In this document: one piece after another, positions 1 to 8,172 of the stretch
How positions within the stretch are numbered: position 1 is the stretch's first letter
Layout of the letters: every line of letters starts with the position of its first letter
Assembly: GCF_023016115.1 (NCBI RefSeq)
Contig: NZ_JALKBH010000002.1
Location: forward strand, 62,001-126,000
Reading direction: 5' to 3'
DNA length: 64,000 nt
From: Alcanivorax sp. S6407
GTDB taxonomy: Bacteria > Pseudomonadota > Gammaproteobacteria > Pseudomonadales > Alcanivoracaceae
The notes under the pieces: model-generated
Databases searched by the model: none
Told to the model about the DNA's origin: nothing
What the model saw: only the letters and a program-made list of their open reading frames with translations
Made by a program: the position numbers and the translations under genes

Positions 1-1359
1 CGCTTTACGGTGGAGAATGGTCCCGATGCGATTCGCTGGCTGATTGATCTGGGGGTGGATTTCACCCGCCTGGATGCCGGCGACGATGGTTCCACCCTTC
101 CCTACCACCTGACCCGGGAAGGCGGTCACAGTCATCGCCGCATCATTCACGCAGCCGACGCCACCGGCAAGGCCATTTCCAGCACCCTGATCGGTCAGGT
201 CAAACAACGCGACAACGTCACCCTGTTTGAACACCGCGTGGCGGTGGATCTGATCCTGCAGGAGCATGATGGCCAGAAGCGCTGTTGCGGTGCCTATATC
301 CACAACATCAGAACCGGTGAAACCGATGTAGTACTGGCCCGTTCGGTGATTCTGGCCACCGGCGGGGCCTCCAAGGTGTACCTGTATACCTCCAACCCGG
401 ATGTGGCCACCGGTGACGGCATTGCCATGGCCTGGCGTGCAGGCTGTCGGGTAGCCAACATGGAATTCATGCAGTTCCATCCCACCTGCCTGTATCACCC
501 CAAGGCCAAGAGTTTTCTCGTCACCGAGGCCATTCGCGGAGAAGGCGGCCATCTGTTACTGCCGGACGGCAGCCGCTTCATGCACCGCTTCGACGAACGT
601 GGTGAACTCGCCCCCCGGGATGTGGTCGCCCGAGCCATCGACCATGAAATGAAACGCCTGGGTGCGGATTGCCTGTATCTGGACATCAGCCACAAACCGG
701 CGGATTTCATCATTGAGCATTTCCCCACCGTGTACGCCAAGTGCCTGCAGCTGGGCATCGATATCACCCGCGACCCCATGCCGGTGGTACCTGCTGCACA
801 CTACACCTGTGGCGGCGTGATCATCGACGAGCACGGCCAGACCGACCTTCCCGGCCTGTACGCCATCGGCGAGACCAGCTTCACCGGCCTGCACGGCGCC
901 AATCGCATGGCCAGCAACTCGCTGCTGGAGTGCTTTGTCTACGGCAAGGCCAGCGCCGACCATATCAGCGCCAATCTGAGCGATCTCCCGCAACCCCGCG
1001 AAGATGCCGAATGGGACGAATCCCAGGTCACAGACTCTGACGAGGACGTGGTAATCAGCCACAACTGGGATGAACTACGACGCTTCATGTGGGATTACGT
1101 GGGTATTGTGCGGACGGACAAACGACTACAGCGGGCACTGCATCGTGCAGAATTGCTGAAAAATGAAATCACCGAGTATTACAGCAACTACCACATCAGC
1201 AATGACTTGCTGGAACTGCGCAACCTGGTAGTGATCGCCGAACTGATCATTCGCTCTGCCATGCAACGCAAGGAAAGTCGCGGGCTGCATTTCATGCGCG
1301 ATTACCCGAATAGCGTGGAAAACCCGGTAGACACTGTGCTGGTACCCGGTAGCTTTTAG
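1..1359 (+). CDS. nadB: L-aspartate oxidase, 5' end cut off by the window
   Basis: Carboxy-terminal 452 residues of the cytosolic flavoenzyme that oxidises L-aspartate to iminoaspartate, the first step of de novo NAD synthesis. The frame is open from base 1 ([14 protein letters not shown]), so about 80 N-terminal residues including the first FAD-binding glycines lie outside. Seen in order: ATGGASKVY near visible residue 119, [25 protein letters not shown] and [15 protein letters not shown]. All are hallmarks of the SdhA/FrdA/NadB flavoprotein family. A short helical C-terminal domain follows. The gap after it contains only repeats, and the next genes (ygfX, sdhE) are convergent. SdhA is the main alternative, but total length and the short C-terminus favour NadB. 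Confidence 0.93.
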   Translation, partial: RFTVENGPDAIRWLIDLGVDFTRLDAGDDGSTLPYHLTREGGHSHRRIIHAADATGKAISSTLIGQVKQRDNVTLFEHRVAVDLILQEHDGQKRCCGAYIHNIRTGETDVVLARSVILATGGASKVYLYTSNPDVATGDGIAMAWRAGCRVANMEFMQFHPTCLYHPKAKSFLVTEAIRGEGGHLLLPDGSRFMHRFDERGELAPRDVVARAIDHEMKRLGADCLYLDISHKPADFIIEHFPTVYAKCLQLGIDITRDPMPVVPAAHYTCGGVIIDEHGQTDLPGLYAIGETSFTGLHGANRMASNSLLECFVYGKASADHISANLSDLPQPREDAEWDESQVTDSDEDVVISHNWDELRRFMWDYVGIVRTDKRLQRALHRAELLKNEITEYYSNYHISNDLLELRNLVVIAELIIRSAMQRKESRGLHFMRDYPNSVENPVDTVLVPGSF

Positions 1360-1368
1360 AAGCTTCCT

Positions 1369-1598
1369 CCGTGGGAGCTTGACTGCAAGCGATCCGAGCG
1401 ACAGCGAGGAGCGAAGAAGTGAGTTTCGAAAGGCAAAACCCGATCCATGGAACGGGTTTGACTTTTGATTTTCAAGAGGTGCTTCTGGAATCCTTACCTC
1501 GCTCGGGCTCGAATCGCTTGCAAGCAAGTTACTCGCTTCGCTCACCCTTCGGGCCGCACTGCGTGCGTTACTCCGCTTCGCTACGTTCCCACAGCAGC
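1369..1598. repeat. Composite REP-flanked inverted repeat, copy A
   Basis: Begins with a REP-like arm (GTGGGAGCTTGACTGCAAGC, then GATCCGAGCGACAGCGAGG). The middle carries GAGTTTCGAAAGGC, and the element closes with an inverted REP (CCTCGCTCGGGCTCG, GCTTGCAAGCAAG). The right arm is extended by about 70 bases (1528-1597), also found at 7044-7113. No plausible gene; short ORFs here are by-products of the repeat. Confidence 0.7.
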
Positions 1599-1646
1599 TT
1601 CAGGGAAATTCCGGGAACTTTTTGACCTTTCTTAATCCAATGACTC

Positions 1647-1784
1647 TAGCTTGTAGCTTGTAGCTTGTAGCTTGTAGCTTGTAGCTTGTAGCTTGTAGCT
1701 TGTAGCTTGTAGCTTGTAGCTTGTAGCTTGTAGCTCGTAGCTCGTAGCTCGTAGCTCGTAGCTCGTAGCTCGTAGCTCGTAGCT
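1647..1784. repeat. Long heptanucleotide tandem array, TAGCTTG x12 then TAGCTCG x7
   Basis: Twelve perfect copies of TAGCTTG (1647-1730) are followed by seven perfect copies of TAGCTCG (1731-1779) and a partial unit. The array stops one base before the stop codon of the convergent ygfX gene. The clean switch from one unit to the other means each variant expanded separately after a single base change. It is the longest of at least fifteen 7-bp arrays in this window. Confidence 0.97.
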
Positions 1785-1785
1785 A

Positions 1786-2178
1786 TCATCTCACCCGATT
1801 CACCCAAAGCCACTGGTAAATGGGCTGAAGATCTTCACGGCTGGCCTGATCTTCGAACAAGTGCAGCCATCCCTTGGGTGTCTGCAGTGCCAGCCAGGGG
1901 CCCAGACGCAGCACCCGGCCAGGCTTCTCGAGAGTCTGCACCTGACGGGCAACCACAGTCAGCACCCCATCACGCAAATGCAGCTCATTGATTAGCGGTA
2001 CGCGCCAGCGGCATAACGACAGCACGATCACGGCCAGCAGCATGGCCCTGGCCCACCAGGGCCAGCTCACCAGCCAGACCACTGGCAGTAGACTTACACC
2101 AACCACCCAGCGCCATAATCCGGGATAGCGGGAGCCTCCCAGCTTAACGCTTGCCGTGGGCGACCAACTTGAGGACAT
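1786..2178 (-). CDS. ygfX: YgfX/CptA-like small inner-membrane protein
   Basis: 130-residue protein with two adjacent hydrophobic segments near residues 21-55 (LWRWVVGVSLLPVVWLV and WARAMLLAVIVLSLC) and a soluble C-terminal part rich in tryptophan (WLHLFEDQ, YQWLWVNRVR). This is the layout of YgfX, the membrane partner of SdhE; in E. coli the pair was first described as a toxin-antitoxin system (CptAB). It overlaps the 3' end of sdhE by 35 bases, so the two are certainly one operon and probably translationally coupled. Assignment rests on architecture and the sdhE neighbour rather than a strict motif, because the family is poorly conserved. Confidence 0.8.
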   Translation of the reverse strand: MSSSWSPTASVKLGGSRYPGLWRWVVGVSLLPVVWLVSWPWWARAMLLAVIVLSLCRWRVPLINELHLRDGVLTVVARQVQTLEKPGRVLRLGPWLALQTPKGWLHLFEDQASREDLQPIYQWLWVNRVR

Positions 2179-2404
2179 GCTTCACGTACTCGCGCATTGC
2201 TTCATCTTGCGGCTCGCTACGGTAGGTGAACCACTCGAACATGTCTGCGTCCTGGCATGCCAGCAACGCCTCGAAACGGGCCTGATTATCCGCGCTGTCT
2301 ACATCAAAATGATCATCCAGATAGGCATACAGCACCACCTCAACCTCGGAGGCGCCACGCCGGCACTGCCAGCGGTATTTACGTTTCAGCTCTTCGTTGC
2401 TCAT
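2144..2404 (-). CDS. sdhE: SdhE/YgfY FAD assembly factor for succinate dehydrogenase
   Basis: 86-residue soluble protein, the normal family length. It has the diagnostic RGxxE motif at residues 16-20 (RGASE) in the context KYRWQCRRGASEVE, followed by the acidic helical region DMFEWFTY. SdhE proteins promote covalent attachment of FAD to the SdhA subunit of complex II and to FrdA. The start lies just inside the gap facing the divergent ygfZ gene, the same neighbourhood as in many gammaproteobacteria. The downstream gene ygfX starts inside this one. Confidence 0.93.
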   Translation of the reverse strand: MSNEELKRKYRWQCRRGASEVEVVLYAYLDDHFDVDSADNQARFEALLACQDADMFEWFTYRSEPQDEAMREYVKHVLKLVAHGKR

Positions 2405-2513
2405 GAGATCCAGATCCTGCGGGTGGCTGATGACTTTCAGACTGCGCGCGCATTATCTATCATGCCCGCTGAATTCTCGACACCTCATCCATACAGGTTC
2501 CCACAGGAGTCCC

Positions 2514-3452
2514 ATGAGCTGGTCTGATTTTCTCGCCAAGCAATCCCTGCCTCCGGTCGCTGATGCGCCCTATCTGGCCCCGGCGCTGCACATGACGATA
2601 GTTCGAGCCCATGGCGATGAGGCCGGCCATTACTTGCAAGGCCAGCTCTCCTGTGACCTGCGGGAAGTGGATCAGGGAGCGCATTTGACCGGCATGCACC
2701 TGAGCCTGAAAGGCCGTGGGCTAGTCAGCGTCCGCGTGCTTCGTGATGGCAACGATTACCTGCTGCTCACTCCGGCCGGACAAGGCGAGGCGCTGATCAA
2801 GGCGCTGCTGAAATACCGGCTGCGCGCCAAGGTGGAATTCCAGCAGGCCGATGACCAGGCCCTGCTGCTGCTCGCCGGCAACCTGCCGGAGCATCTGCCT
2901 GCACCGGGCCAGACACTGCGTACCGAACAAGGCTTGTGGCTGCGCTACCCCAACACGCAGCACGCCCTGCTGATTATCGATGCGAATCAGGTCGAATCCA
3001 CCTGGGCTGCTCTCGCCGCTGATCGGCAGCCCGTCGCTGCCAACGGCGCCGTGCTGGCCGATATCGATGCCGGTGAAGGCATGGTCTACCCGGGAGCAGA
3101 AGACCTGTTCCTGCCCCAGGTCCTCAACTACGACGTAACTGCCGGGGTCAACTTCAAGAAAGGCTGCTACACCGGCCAGGAAGTGGTGGCCCGGATGCAC
3201 TTCAAAGGCAAACTCAAGCAGCGCATGCAACGCATCAATTTCACCGCCGACATCGCGCTGCAACCTGGTGAAGTGCTGCGTGATGCCGACGGCAAGGCAG
3301 CAGGCGAAGTGGTCATCAGCACCAACACAGCCAATGGCGGAGCAGCGCTGGTGGTACTGCGCCGTGATAGCGACGGCGTGCTGTACAAGGACGACACCCC
3401 CCTGGACAGCAAGCTCGGAGAACTTCCCTACACCCTGCCCTGGAAGGATTGA
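2514..3452 (+). CDS. ygfZ: YgfZ folate-binding protein for Fe-S protein maintenance and tRNA modification
   Basis: 312-residue cytosolic protein of the GcvT-like folate-binding family. The conserved signature KGCYTGQE lies at residues 216-223, with the functionally important cysteine at 218, after GVNF and before VARMHFKGKLK. YgfZ uses tetrahydrofolate and supports Fe-S enzymes such as MiaB. The frame is open upstream to 2397, but ATG 2514 is preferred: AGGAG sits at 2505-2509 and the protein then starts MSWSDFLAKQ at the usual family length. Upstream residues would overlap the divergent sdhE start. A strong terminator follows within 20 bases of the stop. Confidence 0.93.
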   Translation: MSWSDFLAKQSLPPVADAPYLAPALHMTIVRAHGDEAGHYLQGQLSCDLREVDQGAHLTGMHLSLKGRGLVSVRVLRDGNDYLLLTPAGQGEALIKALLKYRLRAKVEFQQADDQALLLLAGNLPEHLPAPGQTLRTEQGLWLRYPNTQHALLIIDANQVESTWAALAADRQPVAANGAVLADIDAGEGMVYPGAEDLFLPQVLNYDVTAGVNFKKGCYTGQEVVARMHFKGKLKQRMQRINFTADIALQPGEVLRDADGKAAGEVVISTNTANGGAALVVLRRDSDGVLYKDDTPLDSKLGELPYTLPWKD

Positions 3453-3454
3453 AT

Positions 3455-3475
3455 TGATGCCTGATGCCTGATGCA
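3455..3475. repeat. Heptamer array TGATGCC x3
   Basis: Three 7-bp units (TGATGCC, TGATGCC, TGATGCA) lie between the ygfZ stop and its terminator; the last unit runs into the terminator stem. Confidence 0.8.
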
Positions 3476-3513
3476 AAAAGGCCCGCCCGGGTTACCGGGC
3501 GGGCCTTTTTGCA
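3472..3513. terminator. Strong symmetric rho-independent terminator after ygfZ
   Basis: Perfect inverted repeat: arms 3472-3490 and 3495-3513 around a GTTA loop, with a GGCCCGCCCGG / CCGGGCGGGCC core flanked by A5 and T5. It can work in both directions and serves ygfZ on the plus strand. Confidence 0.95.
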
Positions 3514-3537
3514 TAGGAAAAGACTCGCTTGAGCCTG

Positions 3538-3738
3538 CTGTGGGAGCTTGCCTGCAAGCGATCCGAGTTTAAGCGAGGCAAGGATTCCAGAAGCGAGTTT
3601 CGAGTACCGAGTTTCGAAAATCACAAAATAACAACCTAGCAAGAGGTTTGAGGTTTTGCCTTTCGAAACTTGCTACTCGTAACTCGAAACTCATTACCTC
3701 GCTTAGGCTCGGATCGCCTGCAGGCAGGCTTCTACAGC
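3538..3738. repeat. Composite REP-flanked inverted repeat, copy B
   Basis: Left REP arm CTGTGGGAGCTTGCCTGCAA with GATCCGAG. The interior carries heptamer-like inverted segments (GAAGCGAGTTTCGAGT facing AACTCGAAACTC). The right arm is GCTCGGATCGCCTGCAGGCA and ends CTACAGC. This is the cleanest example of the family: REP, heptamer core, inverted heptamer core, inverted REP. Confidence 0.8.
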
Positions 3739-3793
3739 AATATTCGCCCTCAGTGAACTCTGTGCCTCTGTGGCGAATCCGCTTTTGATCTTT

Positions 3794-3821
3794 GCGTGCC
3801 GCATGTTGCGTGAAGCGTGTT
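3794..3821. repeat. Heptamer array of GCGTGNN type, 4 units
   Basis: Units GCGTGCC, GCATGTT, GCGTGAA, GCGTGTT with constant period 7. Related arrays of the same unit family lie at 7129, 26083 and 31194. Confidence 0.75.
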
Positions 3822-3839
3822 GTAGCCGCGAAGCGGCAT

Positions 3840-3868
3840 AAAAAAGGCGCCCTCATGGCGCCTTTTTT
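3840..3868 (-). terminator. Terminator of the di-heme peroxidase gene
   Basis: Stem AAAAAAGGCGCC (3840-3851), loop CTCAT, stem GGCGCCTTTTTT (3857-3868), placed 16 bases beyond the minus-strand stop codon. The T-run is present in both directions. Confidence 0.92.
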
Positions 3869-3883
3869 ATCATTCGTTCCCGA

Positions 3884-5386
3884 TCACAGCGTACCGAGAG
3901 CATGCACTCGCAGACCATCCGGATCCGGCACATCATCACCCGGAATCCATTTGGCCATGCAATCGCGATCATCCAGACAGGGATCGGTCAGCGCATGCAG
4001 GAAAGCCAGCAACTGGTCTACCTGCTCATCGCTTAGCTCTGCATTTACCAGGCTCGATTTACCTGCCAGACGGAGCGCTTCCAACTGGTCCAGCGCCTGC
4101 TGGGTGTTCGCTACGATGTTGTCGGTTTGTACAAACGGCGCCAACTGGTTCAGATCGTAGTTATCAAACGCCTGTTGCGGATTCAGGTGATGACGCACAA
4201 CCGCTTCCAGTGACGTGTAAGCACCGGCATGCCCCCACGGGCCGGTTTTGGCCACATTCAGCAAGTGCGGGGTACGGAAGGCGAACTTGTCATCGTCTTC
4301 ATTCGTCTCACGGAAACGGCCGTAGTCATTGTCATGAGGCACAGCGACACCATCCCCCTTGCCTCGTCCAACCTGGGGCATACCCACCACATGGAACTGC
4401 TCATCAGTAAAGAAATCACCGCTGTGGCAACCGCCACAACCTGCACCACCCTTCTCTACCGGAGTATAGAACAGCAAGGCACCGCGCTTGGCATCTTTGC
4501 TGATAGCTGACTTGTCACCCGCCAGATAGGCCTTCCAGGGGTTCTCAACCAGCACCTGTGAATTCTGGTAGGCGGCCAACGCATCAGCGATATTGTCATA
4601 GGTGATCAACTGCTCTGCGGTACCCATCGGCGCCTCCAGGCCTGCCTGGAAGGCAGCCAGCCAATCGTTCATACCGGCCAGCGCCATCTCCATGTCCTCG
4701 CCTTTGAGACGGTCTTCCAGCGCAATTCTCAGCGAAGCGTTACTGTTACCGGCCTCAAAGGAATGACCACGCATCTCTTCAGGCGAGGTAACCGGGAAGC
4801 GGGCCTGGGCAGCAGAAAGGTTCGCGCCAGCGTTGGCATCTGCGACACCAAATGCAGAATCCGGCGTACGGATCGCATCGCCTGCGCCGTTGAAGTTGGC
4901 CTTGTCCAGACTTTCAACCCGACCATCGTGGAACAGGACCTGGTCATAGAAGACGATATTGAAGGTGGAAGGTGCGTTCCGTGGAACGGTCGGGCCACCA
5001 TCAAATTCGTGACCATCCGAACGGTGCTCGCGACCGGGCCCGAGCAGATCAGGCAGTACGGCTTCTACACCAATCGACAAGGAAAGATTGTCTCCTCCGC
5101 CCAGCAACGGGTGGTGACAGGACACACAGGCAGAATCCAGATCTCCGCCCAGCGCCTTGGTAAAAAACAGCTGCATGCCCAGCTGGGCTTTCGGCTCGGA
5201 AATGGAAGGCAGTACACGGCCGGTGGTCGGATCACCAGTAATGTCGCTCGCCTTGGTCACCGCTGCCACTTTCTGATCCAGCGTCAGTGGCAAAGCAACC
5301 GAATCATCACTGTCGTCACCACCACAGGCAGACAGCAACACAGCAGCAGCCACAAACATCGCTGTGGTCTTGAATCCCCCAGACAT
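3884..5386 (-). CDS. Di-heme cytochrome c peroxidase-family lipoprotein
   Basis: 500-residue exported protein. The N-terminus is a lipoprotein signal (lipobox LLSAC, acylated Cys21) followed by an Asp/Ser-rich linker. Two c-type heme motifs are visible: CVSCH at 87-91 and CGGCH at 317-321, the two-domain layout of the bacterial cytochrome c peroxidase/MauG superfamily. Conserved FHDGR (residues 152-156) and PSTFNIVF precede the inter-domain region. It is longer than classical CcpA enzymes (about 320-350 aa), so peroxidase activity is only one option; MauG-like oxidation of a partner is possible. The gene stands alone with its own terminator. Location: periplasmic, lipid-anchored. Confidence 0.88.
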   Translation of the reverse strand: MSGGFKTTAMFVAAAVLLSACGGDDSDDSVALPLTLDQKVAAVTKASDITGDPTTGRVLPSISEPKAQLGMQLFFTKALGGDLDSACVSCHHPLLGGGDNLSLSIGVEAVLPDLLGPGREHRSDGHEFDGGPTVPRNAPSTFNIVFYDQVLFHDGRVESLDKANFNGAGDAIRTPDSAFGVADANAGANLSAAQARFPVTSPEEMRGHSFEAGNSNASLRIALEDRLKGEDMEMALAGMNDWLAAFQAGLEAPMGTAEQLITYDNIADALAAYQNSQVLVENPWKAYLAGDKSAISKDAKRGALLFYTPVEKGGAGCGGCHSGDFFTDEQFHVVGMPQVGRGKGDGVAVPHDNDYGRFRETNEDDDKFAFRTPHLLNVAKTGPWGHAGAYTSLEAVVRHHLNPQQAFDNYDLNQLAPFVQTDNIVANTQQALDQLEALRLAGKSSLVNAELSDEQVDQLLAFLHALTDPCLDDRDCMAKWIPGDDVPDPDGLRVHALGTL

Positions 5387-5564
5387 AATTTCCCCTCGAT
5401 TGTATTTTTAATCCCACAAATCCCGTGGGGGATTTTTCATGAGTGGTCGGGACAAAACAAGCGCAAAAGGGGAAATTCAGCCATAGGTATGAAGAAAATA
5501 AACACTGAATCGAAATCGAAATCAAACAACCGGAAAAAAACCCTGGCGAGCATCCACCATCCAT

Positions 5565-5592
5565 AAAAAAAGGCGCCATTACGACGCCTTTT
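5565..5592 (-). terminator. Terminator of the acyl-CoA hydrolase gene
   Basis: Stem AAAAGGCG (5568-5575) and CGCCTTTT (5585-5592) with a 9-base loop; an extra A-run on the plus strand gives the U-tract for minus-strand transcription. Lies 18 bases past the stop at 5610. The rest of 5387-5564 shows an AT-rich leader for the peroxidase gene and nothing else I can name. Confidence 0.85.
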
Positions 5593-5609
5593 AAGCGGCT
5601 AGCGGTTCC

Positions 5610-6725
5610 TCACTTCTGACCCAATAAAGCCAGTGGGTGGACCGGAGCCGGAGACTCAAAATAGCCATCAATGAAGTCACGCGGGACATCAGCAATGCTG
5701 CGATGCCGAAAAGCGGGTTTGCCGTCCTTGTCGATCAACAATGCACGGACCCCTTCCCGGAAATCGCCATGAAGCGAGCACTGCACAGCAAGATTCCATT
5801 CCATGCGAAATACCTCGGCCAACGACAGATAGGTAGAACGCGACAACTGCTCCCATACCAGATGAGCCGTCTGCGGGCAGCCTTTTTCCAGTGTACCCAG
5901 AGCCCGATCCAGCCAGCTGTCACGATCCTTTGCAGACAATAGCTGCGCAACGACGGTCTGGAGATCCTCTCCATCACACAGCGAATTGATCAAAGGCAGG
6001 TGATCCACCAGCGGACGTTGAATTTCCGCCATGTCCGCCGCCTGCTGCTTGAACAACCGGTACAGCACTGCCTTGTTGTCACGGGCTTCAGCGCTATAGT
6101 GCTGCTCAGCCAGACTGGCCAGCAGAGAATCCGCATCGCCGTTTACCATACGGTCCGCCAAACCAACCTCCACGGCCTCACGGCCGTTGATATGTACACC
6201 GGTGAGCCCCAGGAACAGGCCGGTCTTGCCGGGCAGACGATTGAGGAACCAGCTACCGCCCACATCCGGGAACAAGCCAATGGTGATCTCCGGCATGGCC
6301 ATGCGCGAGCGTGCAGTCACCAGACGGAAGTCTGCCCCCTGCAACAACCCCATACCACCGCCCATGACGATACCGTCGCCAAACACCACCACAGGGATCT
6401 CCGAGCGGTGCAGGCGGTAATCCAGCGCATATTCCTCGGCAAAATACTGCTCGGTGAAGGGATTACGCCCTTCCCCCGCATGCTTCACCATGGACTTGTG
6501 CATCTGCACGATGTCGCCGCCGGCACAGAAAGCCTTGCCGCCTGCGCCATCCAGCCACAGGGCAACAATATCTTCCCGCTGCTCCCACTCATCCAGCTTT
6601 GCAGCCAGCGCCTGGATCATGTCCAGCCCCAACGCATTCAGCGCCTTGGGAGCGTTCAGGGTAGCCCGGGCAATAACGCGACCACAGGCGGTGGGAATTT
6701 CGGAAAACAATACGCAATCAGACAC
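5610..6725 (-). CDS. Enoyl-CoA hydratase/isomerase family, 3-hydroxyisobutyryl-CoA hydrolase-like
   Basis: 371-residue cytosolic protein of the ECH_2 (HIBYL-CoA hydrolase) branch. KAFCAGGD (64-71) and the oxyanion-hole segment DGIVMGGGMGL (117-127) hold the CoA thioester. MPEITIGLFPDVGGSW (144-159) carries the Glu/Asp pair typical of 3-hydroxyisobutyryl-CoA hydrolases. The predicted reaction is release of 3-hydroxyisobutyrate from its CoA ester in valine breakdown, though related enoyl-CoA hydratases look similar. The start is set at GTG 6725, because GGAGAG sits just upstream and the protein then begins SDCVLFSEIP like its relatives. An in-frame start at 6776 would add 17 unlikely residues. 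Single gene, no valine-pathway neighbours. Confidence 0.85.
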   Translation of the reverse strand: MSDCVLFSEIPTACGRVIARATLNAPKALNALGLDMIQALAAKLDEWEQREDIVALWLDGAGGKAFCAGGDIVQMHKSMVKHAGEGRNPFTEQYFAEEYALDYRLHRSEIPVVVFGDGIVMGGGMGLLQGADFRLVTARSRMAMPEITIGLFPDVGGSWFLNRLPGKTGLFLGLTGVHINGREAVEVGLADRMVNGDADSLLASLAEQHYSAEARDNKAVLYRLFKQQAADMAEIQRPLVDHLPLINSLCDGEDLQTVVAQLLSAKDRDSWLDRALGTLEKGCPQTAHLVWEQLSRSTYLSLAEVFRMEWNLAVQCSLHGDFREGVRALLIDKDGKPAFRHRSIADVPRDFIDGYFESPAPVHPLALLGQK

Positions 6726-6860
6726 TTTCTCTCCAAAGCCAACACGGCGGCAATCAATGCTCAGGGATACTAGCAAAGGGAGGCGAAGCCTTCATTGGTG
6801 ATTTGCGACGGTTGAGTGCCTGACGCCTTTTTGCATCGGCAAAACACTCGCTAAAACATG

Positions 6861-7113
6861 CTGTGGGAGCTTGCCTGCAAGCGATCCGAGCCTTGGCGAG
6901 GTAAGGATTCCAGAAGCGAGTGACGAGTTTCGAAAATCAAAGAGCGTCGGTCTTGTGCGAGTTTTGGGGTTTGGCCTTACGAAACTCGCTTCTCGTAACT
7001 CGAAACTGATTACCTCGCTTGGGCTCGGATCGCCTGCAGGCAGGTTATTCGCTCCGCTCACCCTTCGGCCCGCACTGCGTGCGTTACTCCGCTGCGCTAC
7101 GTTCCCACAGCAG
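6861..7113. repeat. Composite REP-flanked inverted repeat, copy C
   Basis: Same design as the copy at 3538: CTGTGGGAGCTTGCCTGCAA with GATCCGAG, core segments GAAGCGAGTGACGAGTTTCG facing GAAACTCGCTTCTCGTAACT, and right REP GCTCGGATCGCCTGCAGGCA. The right arm carries the 70-base extension (7044-7113) also seen at 1528-1597. Heptamers GCGTGAA/GCGTGAT follow at 7129-7142. Confidence 0.8.
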
Positions 7114-7160
7114 GCTGGACAACATGTTGCGTGAAGCGTGATGCAGCCGAAGAGCAGCCA

Positions 7161-7191
7161 AAAAAAACGGGTACCCAAGGCGGGTACCCGT
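7161..7191 (-). terminator. Terminator of the phasin gene
   Basis: Stem ACGGGTACCC (7168-7177) and GGGTACCCGT (7182-7191), loop AAGG C, with a run of A on the plus strand (U-tract on minus). It lies 50 bases past the phasin stop. Confidence 0.88.
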
Positions 7192-7241
7192 CAAAAGACA
7201 CCACTAAGGGGTTAGCGGTGTGCGCTACAACACTGGTTGGA

Positions 7242-7685
7242 TCAGTCGCTTTTCTTGCGCGACTTTTTCGCCGGGGGCGCCTTTTCTTCCGCGCTGTCCA
7301 GAGCCTGAGTCAGCTCCAGCACCCGTTTTTCAAGCTCTTCGACTTCGCGCTTGTTCGGCAAGCCCAGACGGGACAATGCCTTGTTTAGCCGATCATCGAA
7401 GGCCCGTTCCATTTTTTCCATGGTCTCGCCGGTATGGTGGCGAACCCGTTCCTTAATCTCTTCAACCCTGGACTCAGTCTTGTCCTTGGTTTGTTTTTCC
7501 ACCTCACGGCCCGCTTCCACAAGAGCATCAAAGAAGCCACTACCCTCTTCTTCAGCGCGAGCGAAAGCGCCCAGACCGGCAAGCCAGATCTGATGGGTGT
7601 ACTTGCGAATGTCTCTGGAAGCACCCGTCAGTGCTTTCAGTGGGCCCACACGCCCGTCTTTGTCGTTCTGATTTTCATCGGACAT
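7242..7685 (-). CDS. Phasin family protein (polyhydroxyalkanoate granule-associated)
   Basis: 147-residue protein resembling the phasin domain of PhaI/PhaF: DIRKYTHQIWLAGLGAFARA near residue 25 is the classic phasin core, followed by a long charged amphipathic helix and a lysine-rich tail ending PPAKKSRKKSD. Phasins coat PHA granules in the cytosol, and a basic tail can bind DNA and help granule partition. The start is ATG 7685, which has GGGAG upstream; the frame extends further to 7736 without support. No PHA synthase is nearby, so the link to storage polymer comes only from the family. The next genes upstream encode membrane proteins and are separated by 160 bases. Confidence 0.85.
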   Translation of the reverse strand: MSDENQNDKDGRVGPLKALTGASRDIRKYTHQIWLAGLGAFARAEEEGSGFFDALVEAGREVEKQTKDKTESRVEEIKERVRHHTGETMEKMERAFDDRLNKALSRLGLPNKREVEELEKRVLELTQALDSAEEKAPPAKKSRKKSD

Positions 7686-7845
7686 AGTCCAAACTCCCGA
7701 AGGCAATTCCACGAGCGAATGCAGCGGGAACAACACACAACATCATCAACGCGTGGAAGGAATTATAGGAAAGGGGGAATATGATAGCAGAAGAGTTGTC
7801 CAACAATCTGGCACGAAATGTTTATGTGATCAATTTCTCACCAGT

Positions 7846-8172
7846 TTAGTGACCCGGATCATCATCCCGGTCATCCGCAGGCGGTCGCCGGGCACCACCA
7901 ATCAGGCCCATGCCCCGCGCCAGATCCCGGGCGCGATCACGAATCACTTCCTTCGAACGCCCGGTCAACAGATCCACCAATCGCTTGCGGATATTCTCCT
8001 CGAGGCGCTGTGCCCCCTCCTCGAGGCGAACATCAATCTTTCGCTCTACCCGGGGAGCCACAACGAAATGCCCGAGTATGGCGACCATGATGAGAGTCAG
8101 GATAGATGACCCCGCCGCCGCTGCGAACAACAGCCACCCGAGGGTGGCAATGTCGATCTGCAGCGTTTCCAT
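7846..8172 (-). CDS. Small single-pass membrane protein, paralogous to the one at 10654
   Basis: 108 residues: one N-terminal transmembrane helix (about 10-34, LGWLLFAAAAGSSILTLIMV), then GHFVVAPRVERKI and a long charged helix ending in a Pro/Asp-rich tail. Its start codon overlaps the stop of the DUF445 gene (TGATG), so the two are translationally coupled and probably work together. It aligns well with the protein at 10654-10977 (shared pattern SSxxTLxxVxIxGHFxxxPR, then IxxR and DxAR/RSLAR). I cannot name the family; function unknown. Confidence 0.8.
   Translation of the reverse strand: METLQIDIATLGWLLFAAAAGSSILTLIMVAILGHFVVAPRVERKIDVRLEEGAQRLEENIRKRLVDLLTGRSKEVIRDRARDLARGMGLIGGARRPPADDRDDDPGH

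Noticed and set aside
1647-1784. CRISPR array
   Set aside because: Units of 7 bases with no spacers; no cas genes in the window.
1786-2404. New toxin-antitoxin system
   Set aside because: The pair matches YgfX-SdhE, already known; flavin assembly is the better supported role of SdhE.
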